Shown: piece after piece, positions 18,622-28,831 of the stretch
Position numbering within the stretch: the stretch's first letter is position 1
How the letters are laid out: each line of letters starts with the position of its first letter
Origin: Pseudomonas campi
Lineage (GTDB): Bacteria > Pseudomonadota > Gammaproteobacteria > Pseudomonadales > Pseudomonadaceae
NCBI RefSeq assembly: GCF_013200955.2
Contig: NZ_CP053697.2
Location: 1,178,001-1,242,000, forward strand
Length of the DNA stretch: 64,000 bases
Direction of reading: 5' to 3'
Program-made: the position numbers and the translations under genes
The notes under the pieces: generated by a model
The model's input: only the letters and a program-made list of their open reading frames with translations
The model's database searches: none
Told to the model about the DNA's origin: nothing

Positions 18622-19911
18622 ATGAGCAGACGCAATACGCCGGACGACTACCACAGCACCATCCGTGCCCTGTCCGATCGCATCGTCGAGGCGCAGACCC
18701 CGATCCGCGTGCTCGATGCGATCAAGTGGGACGACAGCATCCGCCAGGGCTTCATCAAGGCCAAGGGCAAGCAGATGCCGGCGGTGGATCGCAGCTACTA
18801 CGACAGCCGCCCGCTGAGCTTCGATTCGACGGCGAAGAAGCTGGAATTCCAGAACATCGAGCGCGATATCACCCGCCAGCTCGGCCAGTTCAACCCGGTC
18901 GGGCAGATCATGCGGCGCATGTGCAAGGAATACCGCATGGTCATCCGCATGCTCGAAGCGCGCGGCACTGCGGATTTCGGCCTGATCTCCCAGGAGCTGT
19001 ATGGCGCGGCGTCCGACGCCTTCCATGCTGGCGACCCGACCCTGGCCGACCTCGGCCTGATGCTTTCCGGCTACCTGAATAACATCGCCGCCCGTGGCGA
19101 CCTCGAGGACGAGGCCAAGAACCTCACCGCCAAGGACGCCGTGGTGATTCTTCAGGAGCGCCTGTCTGCGGTGTTCGGCGACGAAACCATCCGCGTTTTC
19201 GAATCCGACGGCATCGTTGCCGACGCGGCGGCAGGTGCTGACTACATCAAGATTCGCAGTGACGCGCTGTTCAACCAGCGCGATGTGCGCGCCCTGGAAG
19301 TGCATGAGGGCATGGTGCATGTCGGCACCACGCTGAATGGCCTGAACCAGCCGATCTGTACCTTCCTGGCCAAGGGTCCACCCTCGTCCACGGTGACCCA
19401 GGAAGGCCTGGCCATCCTTATGGAGGTGATTGCCTTCGCCTCCTACCCGACCCGCCTGCGCAAGCTGACCAACCGTACCCGCGCCATCCACATGGCCGAG
19501 GAGGGCGCCGACTTCCTGCAGGTCTACGAGTTCTACCGCGAACAGGGCTTCAGCCTGGAAGAGAGCTACGGCAACGCCAGTCGCGCCTTCCGCGGTTCGA
19601 CCCCGACCGGCCTGCCGTTCACCAAGGACCTGTCCTACCTCAAGGGCTTCATCCTGATCTACAACTACATCCAGCTGGCCGTGCGCAAAGGCAAGCTGGA
19701 GCAGATCCCGCTGCTGTTCTGTGGCAAAACCACTCTGGAAGACATGCGCACCCTGCGCCAACTGGTCGACGAAGGCCTGGTGGCTCCACCCAAGTACCTG
19801 CCGCCGCAGTTCCGCGACCTCAACGCGCTGTCGGCCTGGATGTGCTTCTCCAACTTCCTCAATCACCTGAGCCTGGACCGCATCGAAGCGGACTACGCGA
19901 ATATCCTGTAG
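18622..19911 (+). CDS. QEGLA-motif protein, DUF1704-type putative metallopeptidase
   Basis: 429 residues. The family name motif QEGLA is at 260-264 (VTQEGLAILMEV). Upstream, HEGMVH at 228-233 fits the HExxxH zinc site of the DUF1704 family, whose animal member MATCAP is a tubulin carboxypeptidase; Glu261 would then be the third ligand. Databases have called such bacterial proteins flavohemoglobin expression-modulating, a label without mechanistic support. The bacterial substrate is unknown. It is encoded 12 bases after a lipoprotein gene and followed by a REP palindrome starting at its stop codon. Confidence 0.85.
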   Translation: MSRRNTPDDYHSTIRALSDRIVEAQTPIRVLDAIKWDDSIRQGFIKAKGKQMPAVDRSYYDSRPLSFDSTAKKLEFQNIERDITRQLGQFNPVGQIMRRMCKEYRMVIRMLEARGTADFGLISQELYGAASDAFHAGDPTLADLGLMLSGYLNNIAARGDLEDEAKNLTAKDAVVILQERLSAVFGDETIRVFESDGIVADAAAGADYIKIRSDALFNQRDVRALEVHEGMVHVGTTLNGLNQPICTFLAKGPPSSTVTQEGLAILMEVIAFASYPTRLRKLTNRTRAIHMAEEGADFLQVYEFYREQGFSLEESYGNASRAFRGSTPTGLPFTKDLSYLKGFILIYNYIQLAVRKGKLEQIPLLFCGKTTLEDMRTLRQLVDEGLVAPPKYLPPQFRDLNALSAWMCFSNFLNHLSLDRIEADYANIL

Positions 19912-19976
19912 GAGCGAGCTCTGCTCGCGAAGGGGCCGCGGCTGGATTCGTTCGCGAGCAGAGCTTGCTCCTACGC
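19910..19976. repeat. REP-type palindrome, copy 1
   Basis: Two inverted arms, GTAGGAGCGAGCTCTGCTCG and its near complement ending GCTTGCTCCTAC, around a short centre. This is the common Pseudomonas extragenic palindrome type. It begins within the stop codon of the upstream gene. A second copy is at 58486-58556. Confidence 0.85.
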
Positions 19977-19990
19977 CCCCTCTAGCCCCG

Positions 19991-20010
19991 TAGCCCGGAT
20001 GCAATCCGGG
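19991..20010. repeat. Short CCCGGAT palindrome
   Basis: GTAGCCCGGATGCAATCCGGG: 7-bp arms around GCA. A frequent short intergenic repeat in Pseudomonas; it lies just upstream of the AIM24-type gene. Confidence 0.6.
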
Positions 20011-20043
20011 ACTCTGCCCGCCTCCGATCAAGGAACCCCCGCC

Positions 20044-20793
20044 ATGCCCAGCCACAAACTCGACTACGAAATCCTCGGCGCTTCGGCGCAGACCGTGGAG
20101 ATCATTCTCGACCCGGGTGAGACGGTGATCGCCGAAGCCGGGGTGATGAACTACATGACCGAGGGCATTCGCTTCGAGACACGCATGGGCGATGGCTCGG
20201 CTAGCGGTGTGCTGGGTAAGCTGTGGGGCGCCGGCAAGCGTCTGCTCACTGGTGAGTCGCTGTTCATGACGCACTTTTCCAACGCCGGCAAAGGCCCGCA
20301 GCGGGTTGGTTTTGCCGCGCCTTACCCGGGCAGCGTGGTGCCCATCGAATTGAGCCAGGTCGGCGGCAAGCTGATCTGCCAGAAGGATGCCTTCCTCTGC
20401 GCCGCCTACGGCACCGAGATCGGCATCAGCTTCAACAAGCGCATCGGCGCCGGCTTCTTCGGCGGCGAGGGTTTCATCCTGCAGAAGCTGGAAGGCGACG
20501 GCCTGGCCTTCGTACATGCCGGCGGCACGGTAATCCGCAAGGAGCTGAACAACGAGACCCTGCGCCTGGATACCGGCTGCCTGGTGGCCTTCACCAGTGG
20601 CATCGACTACGACATCGCCCTGGCCGGCGGGTTGAAAAGCATGCTGTTCGGTGGCGAAGGCATTCTCCTGGCCACCCTCAAGGGCACCGGTACGGTATGG
20701 ATCCAGAGTCTGCCGTTCTCGCGCCTGGCCGAGCGTATCTATGACGCGACCTTCAAGGCGCGTGAGGAAGTGCGGGCTGGCGGCAAGTCCTGA
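20044..20793 (+). CDS. AIM24-family protein (TIGR00266 type)
   Basis: 249 residues of the AIM24 beta-roll fold, recognised by [16 protein letters not shown] near the N terminus, glycine-rich turns ([20 protein letters not shown]) and [20 protein letters not shown] near the end. Mitochondrial AIM24 affects inner-membrane organisation; the role of bacterial members is not established. The ATG at 20044 was preferred over one at 19999 because AAGGAA lies upstream and the family starts here. Confidence 0.85.
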   Translation: MPSHKLDYEILGASAQTVEIILDPGETVIAEAGVMNYMTEGIRFETRMGDGSASGVLGKLWGAGKRLLTGESLFMTHFSNAGKGPQRVGFAAPYPGSVVPIELSQVGGKLICQKDAFLCAAYGTEIGISFNKRIGAGFFGGEGFILQKLEGDGLAFVHAGGTVIRKELNNETLRLDTGCLVAFTSGIDYDIALAGGLKSMLFGGEGILLATLKGTGTVWIQSLPFSRLAERIYDATFKAREEVRAGGKS

Positions 20794-20821
20794 ACCACGG
20801 GTTTGGGGCGCACCCTACGGG

Positions 20822-20839
20822 AGATCGTAAACAGGTTCT
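20822..20839. repeat. Solo end of a family A element
   Basis: AGATCGTAAACAGGTTCT resembles the right end of copy A5 (AGATCGTAGGCAGGTTCT at 43663-43680), differing at two bases. No partner end or core is found nearby, so it looks like a remnant. Confidence 0.5.
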
Positions 20840-20961
20840 AATGAGCGCAGCGGCTATCCGTCGCGCCCTCTTGCCAATCGCCTAAGCCTGTATCAGGCTG
20901 CGCCGCCATTGGCTCCAGGCAGCCACATCCTATTTAGTCAGTTCTAACGGTGAACAACGTC

Positions 20962-21294
20962 ATGAGTGAAGAACGCAACGCCATCCCTCTGATTCTGACC
21001 GGCATCGCCAGCATCATCGGCACCATCGGCGTGCTCTGGCTGTACGGTTACCTGCATTTTGCCAAGGAGGAAGATGCCCTCCTGCTGGCCGAATTCACCA
21101 TGCTCAAGACCGTCCCCGGCGATCAGTACAAGCTCCCGGTGAAGCCGGCCAACCAGGTCGCGCAGTGCATCGACGGCGTGCTGGTGCTGTTTGATACCCA
21201 GCAGAAGGGTCTGACCGGCGTGCTGGTGGATGACAAGAAGCAGGCCGTGCGCTGCATGGGCCAGGAGACTCCGCAGGCTCCAGTCGCCGAGTAA
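20962..21294 (+). CDS. Small conserved membrane-anchored protein of unknown function
   Basis: 110 residues from the ATG at 20962; a GTG twelve bases earlier is possible, but GGTGA at 20949-20953 fits better as ribosome site for the ATG. One membrane helix (about 8-30: IPLILTGIASIIGTIGVLWL) is followed by a small soluble domain with two Cys (QCIDGVLVLFD, VRCMGQE). I do not recognise a domain. It stands alone between the AIM24-type gene and a convergent small gene. Confidence 0.65.
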   Translation: MSEERNAIPLILTGIASIIGTIGVLWLYGYLHFAKEEDALLLAEFTMLKTVPGDQYKLPVKPANQVAQCIDGVLVLFDTQQKGLTGVLVDDKKQAVRCMGQETPQAPVAE

Positions 21295-21462
21295 GACGGC
21301 CGGCAGTTGGCAACGGGCCGCGCGGGCTGTGCCTGTCAGGCTGTTCCGGCCTGCGCGATTGGCCTTAAAACAGCCGCGAATCGCCCCTAGGGTGCGCCGC
21401 GCGCCCCTCAATCCCGTAAATTTCCGCTGGTGCGCACGGCGCACCCCGCGAGCCAGGCGCGC

Positions 21463-21807
21463 TCAGTGCTTGGCGCCGGCCTGCTTGGCACTGAGTGTCT
21501 GCAGGTAACGACGCGACAGGGCGAGAAAGCGCGGCGTCGGGCCGATGTCCTCATACAGCGGGTCGCCCTGTTCGTCGGTGGCTACCACCTTGCTGCCTTT
21601 CACATACGGCAGGCTGGCTTCCAGCTCTTCCAGGGCGGCGCCAATCAACTCGCCGAGTAGCTCCTCGCTGCTGCGTTTCGGGTACATCTCGGAGAGCGCA
21701 GCCAGACGGGCGGCGGACTCCAGGTCCAGGTGGATCTGATAATGGCTGGGGGTCAGGCGACCCTTGGCGTTCTGTTCCCAATGGCGGACAAGCTCGCGGA
21801 TCTTCAT
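21463..21807 (-). CDS. Small conserved cytoplasmic protein next to ppc
   Basis: 114 residues starting MKIRELVRHWEQ at 21807, with AGAGGT upstream. The first half (LTPSHYQIHLDLESAARLAA, LSEMYPKRSSEELLGELI) resembles a ribbon-helix-helix-like fold; the rest is charged. Homologues beside ppc in other pseudomonads carry the database name type 1 pili tip component as I recall it, which nothing in this sequence supports. It is divergent from ppc across 194 bases. Confidence 0.7.
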   Translation of the reverse strand: MKIRELVRHWEQNAKGRLTPSHYQIHLDLESAARLAALSEMYPKRSSEELLGELIGAALEELEASLPYVKGSKVVATDEQGDPLYEDIGPTPRFLALSRRYLQTLSAKQAGAKH

Positions 21808-22001
21808 AAATACCTCTAAGTGCCCATTCATGGTGGGCTGAGTCAGTCCGCAACCACTACAAGGCGGACGACGGACGCTTTTGACGCCCGCTACTCTCAG
21901 CCTAGCTCGCGTCCCGGCGTTGCAAGGCCATTCGTCGCGCCCTTGTCAGAAATCGTCGCGCTGGGCAAGCTGGGCCCACCACTGCAGAGGAGACCCCGGT
22001 C

Positions 22002-24638
22002 ATGGCGAAAATCGATGCGCGCCTGCGTGAAGAGGTTCATCTGCTGGGTGATCTGCTCGGTGACACCATCGGCAATCAGCGCGGCGCGGCCTTTGTCGAC
22101 AAGGTCGAGCTGATCCGCCAGGGGGCCAAAGCGGCGCGCAAAGGCTCGGCAGCCGGCGAGCAGCAACTGCGAGCGACCCTCGATGGCCTCAGCGACGACG
22201 AGCTGCTGCCGGTGGCGCGGGCCTTCAACCAGTTTCTCAACCTGGCCAATATCGCCGAGCAGTACCACCGTATTCGTCGGCGTGGCCCGAGCGAGCCGGA
22301 ACCATTCGAGAATCGCGTGCTGGATGAGCTGTTGCAGCGCCTGCAGGGCGCCGGTCACAAGTCCGAGCAGTTGGCCCGGCAGATCGGCCGGCTGGATATC
22401 GAGCTGGTGCTCACCGCTCATCCCACCGAGGTGGCGCGGCGCACCCTGATCCAGAAATACGATGCGATTGCTGCTCAGCTCGCGGCGCTGGATCACACGG
22501 ATCTGCTCGCCGCCGAGCGCGCCCAGGTGCAACTGCGCTTGCGCCGCCTGATTGCCGAGGCCTGGCATACCGAGGAGATCCGTCGCACTCGCCCCAGTCC
22601 GGTGGATGAGGCCAAGTGGGGCTTCGCGGTCATCGAGCATTCGCTGTGGCAGGCCGTACCGAACTTCCTGCGCCGTACCGACCAGGCCCTGCAGGCCGCC
22701 ACCGGCCTGCGCCTGCCCCTTGAGGCGGCGCCGATCCGCTTCGCCTCGTGGATGGGCGGCGACCGCGACGGCAACCCCAATGTCACTGCCCAGGTTTCGC
22801 GCGAGGTGCTGTTGCTGGCGCGCTGGATGGCGGCCGACCTGTATTTGCGTGATATCGACCAGTTGGCCGCCGAGTTGTCCATGCAGCAGGCCAGCGCTGA
22901 ACTGCTGCGAGTGGTCGGCGCGCAGCCCGAGCCATACCGGGCGCTGCTCAAACAGTTGCGCGAGCGCCTGCGCGCCACCCGAGCCTGGAGCGAGGCGGCG
23001 CTGGCCGCTGAAGTCGCCCCCGGCCCCGAGGTGCTGCACGACAACCGCGAGCTGCTCGAGCCGCTGGAACTCTGCTACCACTCGCTGCACGCCTGCGGCA
23101 TGGGCGTGATCGCCGAAGGCGCGCTGCTCGACTGCCTGCGCCGCGCCGCGACCTTCGGCCTGTTCCTGGTACGTCTGGATCTGCGCCAGGATGCCGCGCG
23201 GCATGCCGCCGCCCTGAGTGAGATCACCGACTATCTGGGTCTTGGTCGCTATGCCGAGTGGGACGAGGACGCGCGTATCGGTTTTCTGTTGCGTGAGCTG
23301 GACAATCGTCGGCCGCTGTTGCCGCCGCAGCACCGGCCCTCGGCAGACACTGCCGAAGTGCTGGCCACCTGCCGGGTGGCCGCTGCCGCGCCTGCCGCCT
23401 CTCTGGGCTCCTATGTAATCTCCATGGCCGGCGCGCCTTCCGACGTGCTGGCGGTGCAACTGCTGCTCAAGGAAGCCGGGTTGCAACGGCCGATCCGCGT
23501 GGTGCCGCTGTTCGAGACCCTCGCCGACCTGGATAACGCCGGCCCGGCGATCGACCGTCTGCTCGGCCTGCATGGCTACCGCGCGCGCCTGCACGGCCCG
23601 CAGGAAGTGATGATCGGCTATTCCGACTCGGCCAAGGACGCCGGCACCACCGCAGCGGCCTGGGCCCAGTATCGTGCCCAGGAAACCCTGGTCGAGGTCT
23701 GTCGCGAACACGAGGTCGAGCTGTTGCTGTTCCATGGCCGCGGTGGCACGGTCGGCCGTGGCGGCGGCCCGGCCCATGCGGCGATCCTCTCGCAGCCGCC
23801 GGGCTCGGTAGCCGGGCGTTTCCGCACCACCGAGCAGGGCGAGATGATCCGCTTCAAGTTCGGCCTACCCGACCTGGCCGAGCAGAACCTCAATCTGTAC
23901 CTGGCAGCGGTGCTGGAAGCCACCCTGCAGCCACCGCCGGCGCCTGAACCGGCCTGGCGTGCGGCCATGGACCGGCTGGCCGCCGATGGCGTGGCGGCCT
24001 ACCGCGCGGTGGTGCGCGAGCATCCGCAGTTTGTCGAATACTTCAGCCAGGCCACCCCGGAACAGGAGCTGGGCCGCCTGCCGCTGGGCAGTCGCCCGGC
24101 CAAGCGGCGTGCCGGCGGGGTGGAAAGCCTGCGGGCGATCCCGTGGATCTTTGCCTGGACCCAGACCCGCCTGATGTTGCCGGCCTGGTTGGGCTGGGAA
24201 ACGGCCCTGGGCAGCGCCCTGCAGCGTGGCGAACAGGCCCTGCTGGCGCAGATGCGCGAGCAGTGGCCGTTCTTCCGCACGCGCATCGATATGCTCGAAA
24301 TGGTCCTGGCCAAGGCCGATGGCAGCATCGCCGCGCTCTATGACCAGCGTCTGGTCAGTCCTGAGCTGCAACCGCTAGGCGCGCAATTACGCGACCTATT
24401 GTCGCAGTCGTGTGCCATCGTTCTCGGCCTGACCGGGCAGTCGGAGCTGCTCGCCCATAGTCCCGAGACCCGCGAGGCAATCACGGTGCGCAACATCTAC
24501 CTGGACCCGTTGCACCTGCTCCAGGCCGAGCTCCTGGCCCGTTCCAGGCAGCGTCAGAGCCCGGTGGAAGGCCCCCTGGAGCAGGCCCTGCTGGTGACGG
24601 TGGCGGGGATCGCCGCCGGGCTGCGCAATACCGGCTGA
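22002..24638 (+). CDS. ppc: Phosphoenolpyruvate carboxylase
   Basis: 878 residues, full length. It carboxylates PEP with bicarbonate to oxaloacetate, refilling the TCA cycle. The catalytic His140 lies in [11 protein letters not shown], the glycine-rich loop [14 protein letters not shown] is near 577-590, [16 protein letters not shown] precedes it, and the C terminus ends in the conserved RNTG. A GAGGAGA ribosome site supports the start at 22002. The adk gene follows after 159 bases. Confidence 0.97.
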   Translation: MAKIDARLREEVHLLGDLLGDTIGNQRGAAFVDKVELIRQGAKAARKGSAAGEQQLRATLDGLSDDELLPVARAFNQFLNLANIAEQYHRIRRRGPSEPEPFENRVLDELLQRLQGAGHKSEQLARQIGRLDIELVLTAHPTEVARRTLIQKYDAIAAQLAALDHTDLLAAERAQVQLRLRRLIAEAWHTEEIRRTRPSPVDEAKWGFAVIEHSLWQAVPNFLRRTDQALQAATGLRLPLEAAPIRFASWMGGDRDGNPNVTAQVSREVLLLARWMAADLYLRDIDQLAAELSMQQASAELLRVVGAQPEPYRALLKQLRERLRATRAWSEAALAAEVAPGPEVLHDNRELLEPLELCYHSLHACGMGVIAEGALLDCLRRAATFGLFLVRLDLRQDAARHAAALSEITDYLGLGRYAEWDEDARIGFLLRELDNRRPLLPPQHRPSADTAEVLATCRVAAAAPAASLGSYVISMAGAPSDVLAVQLLLKEAGLQRPIRVVPLFETLADLDNAGPAIDRLLGLHGYRARLHGPQEVMIGYSDSAKDAGTTAAAWAQYRAQETLVEVCREHEVELLLFHGRGGTVGRGGGPAHAAILSQPPGSVAGRFRTTEQGEMIRFKFGLPDLAEQNLNLYLAAVLEATLQPPPAPEPAWRAAMDRLAADGVAAYRAVVREHPQFVEYFSQATPEQELGRLPLGSRPAKRRAGGVESLRAIPWIFAWTQTRLMLPAWLGWETALGSALQRGEQALLAQMREQWPFFRTRIDMLEMVLAKADGSIAALYDQRLVSPELQPLGAQLRDLLSQSCAIVLGLTGQSELLAHSPETREAITVRNIYLDPLHLLQAELLARSRQRQSPVEGPLEQALLVTVAGIAAGLRNTG

Positions 24639-24740
24639 CCCCTGCCGGCCTGCGACTTTTGGTGGCTTGTGTGGCAGGGGGCTGCTGTGTATCTTGGTCA
24701 ACCTTTTGGCCGCTCAGTGACGCCGAAACCCGAATAGTGA

Positions 24741-25445
<705 letters not shown>

Positions 25446-25627
25446 TCGGCTGCGCGTCGGCCATGCGTCGTTGGAAAAGGGCCTCGGGTGCTCATTTACT
25501 GCATGTAAACTCCGCGCCCTCGGCCCTTGACTCACTGGCGCTCGCCCTTCGGGCCAGCCTTTGGCTGTTACTCCCGTCGGTCGTTTCCCGCCTAGCCTGG
25601 CTCTAGCTCGCTCGATCATTGGCTAGT
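25446..25627. repeat. Family A element, copy A2 (ends degraded)
   Basis: Contains the family core TTTAC-TGCAT-GTAAA at 25495-25509 followed by CTCCGCGC, the flanking GCCATGCGTCGTTG and CCTGGCTCTAGCTCG blocks shared with A3 to A5, but clear terminal inverted repeats are not visible. It starts directly after the adk stop codon. Confidence 0.7.
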
Positions 25628-25632
25628 AGTTC

Positions 25633-25656
25633 AACGGCCCGCGCATGCGGGCCGTT
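25633..25656. terminator. Hairpin between adk and tsaB
   Basis: Perfect 10-bp stem AACGGCCCGC / GCGGGCCGTT with loop GCAT. There is no proper T-run, so it may be an attenuator or RNA-end stabiliser rather than a strong terminator. TATACT at 25663-25668 just after it could be the -10 of tsaB. Confidence 0.5.
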
Positions 25657-25704
25657 GGCGTTTATACTGCGCGACTTTTCTGCCTGACCTGACCGGATTG
25701 CCCG

Positions 25705-26385
25705 ATGACCACCTTGCTGGCCCTGGATACCGCCACCGAAGCCTGTTCCGTTGCCCTGCTGCATGACGGCAAGGTGCTCAGTCACTACGAGGTGATCCCG
25801 CGCCTGCACGCCCAGCGCCTGCTGCCAATGATCCAGACCCTGCTGGGCGAGGCGGGTGTCGAACTCTCGGCACTGGATGCGATTGCCTTTGGTCGTGGTC
25901 CGGGGGCATTCACCGGTATCCGCATCGCCATCGGCGTGGTCCAGGGCCTGGCTTTCGCCCTGGATCGCCCGGTGTTGCCGGTGTCCAACCTGGCGGTGCT
26001 GGCCCAGCGCGCGTTGCGCGAGCACGGCGCGCAGCAGGTCGCGGCGGCCATCGATGCGCGTATGGATGAGGTGTACTGGGGTTGCTACCGTGCCGAGCAG
26101 GGCGAGATGCGCCTGCAGGGTGTCGAGGCGGTGCTGCCACCGGAGCAGGCCAGCCTGCCGCGTGGCGCTGCGGGTGAATGGTTCGGTGCGGGCACCGGTT
26201 GGGGCACTTACGGCGCGCGTATCGCCGTGCAACCCGCTGGCCAGGATGGCGGCATGCTGCCGCACGCCGAAGATCTGCTGCAGCTGGCCCGCTTCGCCTG
26301 GGCCCGTGGCGAAGGTTTGCCGGCGGACCAGGCGCAACCGGTCTATCTGCGCGATAAAGTCGCCACGCCCAAGGCGGCGCCTTAG
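25705..26385 (+). CDS. tsaB: tRNA t6A37 threonylcarbamoyltransferase complex dimerisation subunit TsaB
   Basis: 226 residues of the ASKHA fold: LLALDTATEACSVAL at the N terminus, then FGRGPGAFTGIRIAIGVVQG. TsaB forms a complex with TsaD and TsaE to make t6A at position 37 of ANN-decoding tRNAs. TcdA, which converts t6A to its cyclic form, is also encoded in this window. The stop codon TAG shares its last two bases with the left end of repeat A3. Confidence 0.93.
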   Translation: MTTLLALDTATEACSVALLHDGKVLSHYEVIPRLHAQRLLPMIQTLLGEAGVELSALDAIAFGRGPGAFTGIRIAIGVVQGLAFALDRPVLPVSNLAVLAQRALREHGAQQVAAAIDARMDEVYWGCYRAEQGEMRLQGVEAVLPPEQASLPRGAAGEWFGAGTGWGTYGARIAVQPAGQDGGMLPHAEDLLQLARFAWARGEGLPADQAQPVYLRDKVATPKAAP

Positions 26386-26525
26386 AACCTGTTCAAAGTC
26401 TGCTGCGCGTCGGCCATGCTGCGTTGAAATCGGGCTCAGAATGCTCATTTACAACTCGTAAACTGCGCTTCTTCGCCCGATTTCGCCTTGCCTGGCTCTA
26501 GCTCGCGAGACATTGAACAGGTTCT
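26384..26525. repeat. Family A element, copy A3
   Basis: A 142-bp element with perfect terminal inverted repeats AGAACCTGTTCAA / TTGAACAGGTTCT, and the core TTTAC-AACTC-GTAAA at 26448-26462. The left end overlaps the tsaB stop codon. It is the shortest complete copy in the window. Confidence 0.85.
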
Positions 26526-26611
26526 TGACCTTCTGTCCGTCCGCTGAGCGTAGAATTGCCAAGGGCCTGCGGCACCGCTAAATTGCCAGCACGTACACCG
26601 AGCAGTAACCG

Positions 26612-26962
26612 ATGCGTATCGATGGCTTCATTTCCTCTTATTCGCTGGATCGCACGCCCCGTCCGGGCAGTGCGGTCACGCCCTTGCGCGAAAGTCAGCG
26701 CGAGATCGAGGATCGTCGTGAACAACCGGTTACCCCCAGTCCGACCAGTAGTCAGGGCTTCGAGCAGACGCCACAGCCGCGTCGGGTGCAGCCGAGCACT
26801 GCCAGCAGCGACAGCCTGCCGGCACGCAGCCAGGACGTGCTGAGTCAGCAGCGCCCGCTGAACGCCAAGGCCAACCAGGCGCTGGCTGCCTATGGCAGTA
26901 CGGCCAGCTTCACCAGCGAGAGCGACGCGACGGAAGTCCTCGGCCTCGACCTGTACGCCTGA
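26612..26962 (+). CDS. Small hypothetical protein, probably disordered
   Basis: 116 residues, rich in Ser, Pro, Gln, Arg and Thr (PVTPSPTSSQGFEQTPQPRR), with no signal peptide, membrane helix or recognised domain. A gene at this place between tsaB and a DUF72 gene appears conserved in pseudomonads as far as I recall. Its stop is 4 bases before the DUF72 start, which suggests an operon. Confidence 0.65.
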   Translation: MRIDGFISSYSLDRTPRPGSAVTPLRESQREIEDRREQPVTPSPTSSQGFEQTPQPRRVQPSTASSDSLPARSQDVLSQQRPLNAKANQALAAYGSTASFTSESDATEVLGLDLYA

Positions 26963-26966
26963 CCGC

Positions 26967-27824
26967 GTGCTGCCTTACTTTCTCGGCTGCCCGTCTTGGA
27001 GCGAGCCAGCCTGGCGCGATTCCCTCTATCCCGATAACGCCCGCAGTACCGACTTCCTGCCGCTGTATGCCCGCCTGTTCAATGCTGTGGAAGGCAACAC
27101 CACCTTCTACGCTCGGCCTTCGGCGCAGGCCGTGGCGCGCTGGGCGCAGCTGATGCCGGCGGGTTTCCGCTTCTGCGCCAAGCTGCCGCGCACTATCAGC
27201 CACACCGCCGATCTGCGCGAGCAACTGGTCGCCGCCGAGGACTTCCTGCGTCTGCTCGCGCCACTGGGCGAGCGCTGCTCGCCGCTCTGGCTGCAGTTGC
27301 CGGCCAGCTTCGGCCCGTCGCGCCTGGGCGAGTTGCAGTATTTCGTCGCAGAGTTGGGACGCAGCCTGGCGGTGGAAGTGCGCCATCCGGCGTTCTTCGC
27401 CAAGGGCGAGGAGGAGCGGGCGCTCAACCGGCTGCTGCGGGAGCTGCAGGTGGAGCGCATCTGTCTGGATTCGCGGGCGCTGTTCAGCTGTCAGTCCAGT
27501 GATCCGGCGGTGCTGCATGCACAGGCAAAGAAGCCGCGTTTGCCGCCACGGCCGACGGCATTCACCCTGCACCCGCAACTGCGCTTTATCGGCCATCCCG
27601 AGCTGGCGGCGAACGATGTGTTCATGGCGCCCTGGCTGGACAAGGTGGCGGGCTGGATCGAGCAGGGGCTAAAGCCTTACGTATTCCTGCATACCCCGGA
27701 CAACCTGCGGGCGCCGCATCTGGCGCTGCGTTTTCACCAGCAACTGCGCGAGCGCTTGCCGGGGCTGCCGGCACTGGCGTTTCCCGAGCTGCAGGAGCGG
27801 GAGTTGCAACTGGGGTTGCTCTAA
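26967..27824 (+). CDS. DUF72 (YecE) family protein
   Basis: 285 residues. The TIM-barrel-like DUF72 family is recognised by the N-terminal LGCPSWSEPAWRDSLYP, VEGNTTFYARP, and FRFCAKLPRTISH. Function is not established. The start is a GTG at 26967, four bases after the previous stop; the longer frame upstream overlaps the preceding gene and lacks family sequence. No good ribosome site is visible, consistent with translational coupling. Confidence 0.85.
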   Translation: MLPYFLGCPSWSEPAWRDSLYPDNARSTDFLPLYARLFNAVEGNTTFYARPSAQAVARWAQLMPAGFRFCAKLPRTISHTADLREQLVAAEDFLRLLAPLGERCSPLWLQLPASFGPSRLGELQYFVAELGRSLAVEVRHPAFFAKGEEERALNRLLRELQVERICLDSRALFSCQSSDPAVLHAQAKKPRLPPRPTAFTLHPQLRFIGHPELAANDVFMAPWLDKVAGWIEQGLKPYVFLHTPDNLRAPHLALRFHQQLRERLPGLPALAFPELQERELQLGLL

Positions 27825-27930
27825 ACGTCTATTTGCGGCCTCGTAGAGTGCGCCGCGCGCACCTGGAGCCCCGCAGGCCAGTGGTACCGACGCAAGGGGG
27901 GTTACCGCTCTAGCTCTCAGAAGCTTGGCT

Positions 27931-28725
27931 TCAACGCTGGGCGAGGAGCAGGTCGGCAGCCTGGCCACGGCGGCCATCGGTAAAGTCGAAACTGCCGAGT
28001 TGGGCGATGGTGTCGTATTGGCCTAGGGCCTGTTTGACGTCGCGCGCCTGCAACTGGATGGCGCTGACTCCAGCCTCGCTCAGGTTCATCTGCTGCTGGC
28101 GGCCTTGGGCGTCGAAGCGCAGCAGGCTGAGGCGCTCGAAGATGGCATCCTGGGCGTCGATGCGGCCATCGCGGTTGTCATCGTATTTACCCAGTTCGGC
28201 AAAGCCGTTGGCGGCGCCGTTCTGGTCGCCGAACAGTTCGCGGCCGTCATCGATGCGGCCATTGCCATTGCGGTCCAGGGCGAGCAGAGCGTCGTCACCG
28301 CTGGGCGCACTGATGCGGTCGATGCGCCCGTCGGCATCCAGGTCGAAGCGCACCGGGTCTTGCAGGCCGCGGGTGGTGAAGCCGTTGCTGGCCAGGTCGA
28401 GCACCAGTGGATCGGTTTGCTGCGGCTGCGGGTTGGCGCTGACGTTGAGTTCCAGTTCGCGCTGCTCCAGCACCTGCTGGAAGCTGGCAGCCTGGGCGCT
28501 GGCGTCAGCCATGGCGCTGCTGGTAGTGCTGTCCGGGCGGCGTGCCTCGTTGATTTCGGCTGCGGCGGCTTCGGGGGCGGGCACTTCGTCCTTAGGCATT
28601 AACGTGCGGCGCAGGATCTGATAGTCCAGCGAGTCGCGCAGGCCCGCGTCGAGGTTGTCTTCCAGGTCGCTACTGCGCGAAGGGCGGGCGGCGGCACTGT
28701 GCGGAGCGGAAAGGGCGTCAAACAT
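27931..28725 (-). CDS. EF-hand-like calcium-binding protein of unknown function
   Basis: 264 residues without signal peptide. After a charged N-terminal half, three Asp-rich loops resemble EF-hand or dockerin-type calcium sites: DLDADGRIDRI, DRNGNGRIDDGRELFGD and DDNRDGRIDAQD. The segment DPLVLDLASNGFTT before them is frequent in large secreted RTX-type proteins. The gene is a free-standing version of that module. The ATG at 28725 was chosen at MFDALSAPH because upstream residues overlap the promoter region of rsmJ. Function unknown; a PA3681-like gene appears at the same place in P. aeruginosa. Confidence 0.7.
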   Translation of the reverse strand: MFDALSAPHSAAARPSRSSDLEDNLDAGLRDSLDYQILRRTLMPKDEVPAPEAAAAEINEARRPDSTTSSAMADASAQAASFQQVLEQRELELNVSANPQPQQTDPLVLDLASNGFTTRGLQDPVRFDLDADGRIDRISAPSGDDALLALDRNGNGRIDDGRELFGDQNGAANGFAELGKYDDNRDGRIDAQDAIFERLSLLRFDAQGRQQQMNLSEAGVSAIQLQARDVKQALGQYDTIAQLGSFDFTDGRRGQAADLLLAQR

Positions 28726-28831
28726 GATCAACTCGATGCGGCTGCTAGCTACCGCGTCTGGCAAAATAGGGCGTTATGCCTGTATCGGCCGAAAATCGGT
28801 TCGATTGAACATTTTTTGAGCATATTTCCTG

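Noticed and set aside
18082..20517. Open reading frame of 811 codons on the minus strand across three genes
   Set aside because: It spans the lipoprotein, QEGLA and AIM24 genes and their gaps without any family resemblance; a high-GC antisense artefact.
21897..23777. Minus-strand frame (626 codons) opposite ppc
   Set aside because: No recognisable protein features and fully within the well-supported ppc gene.
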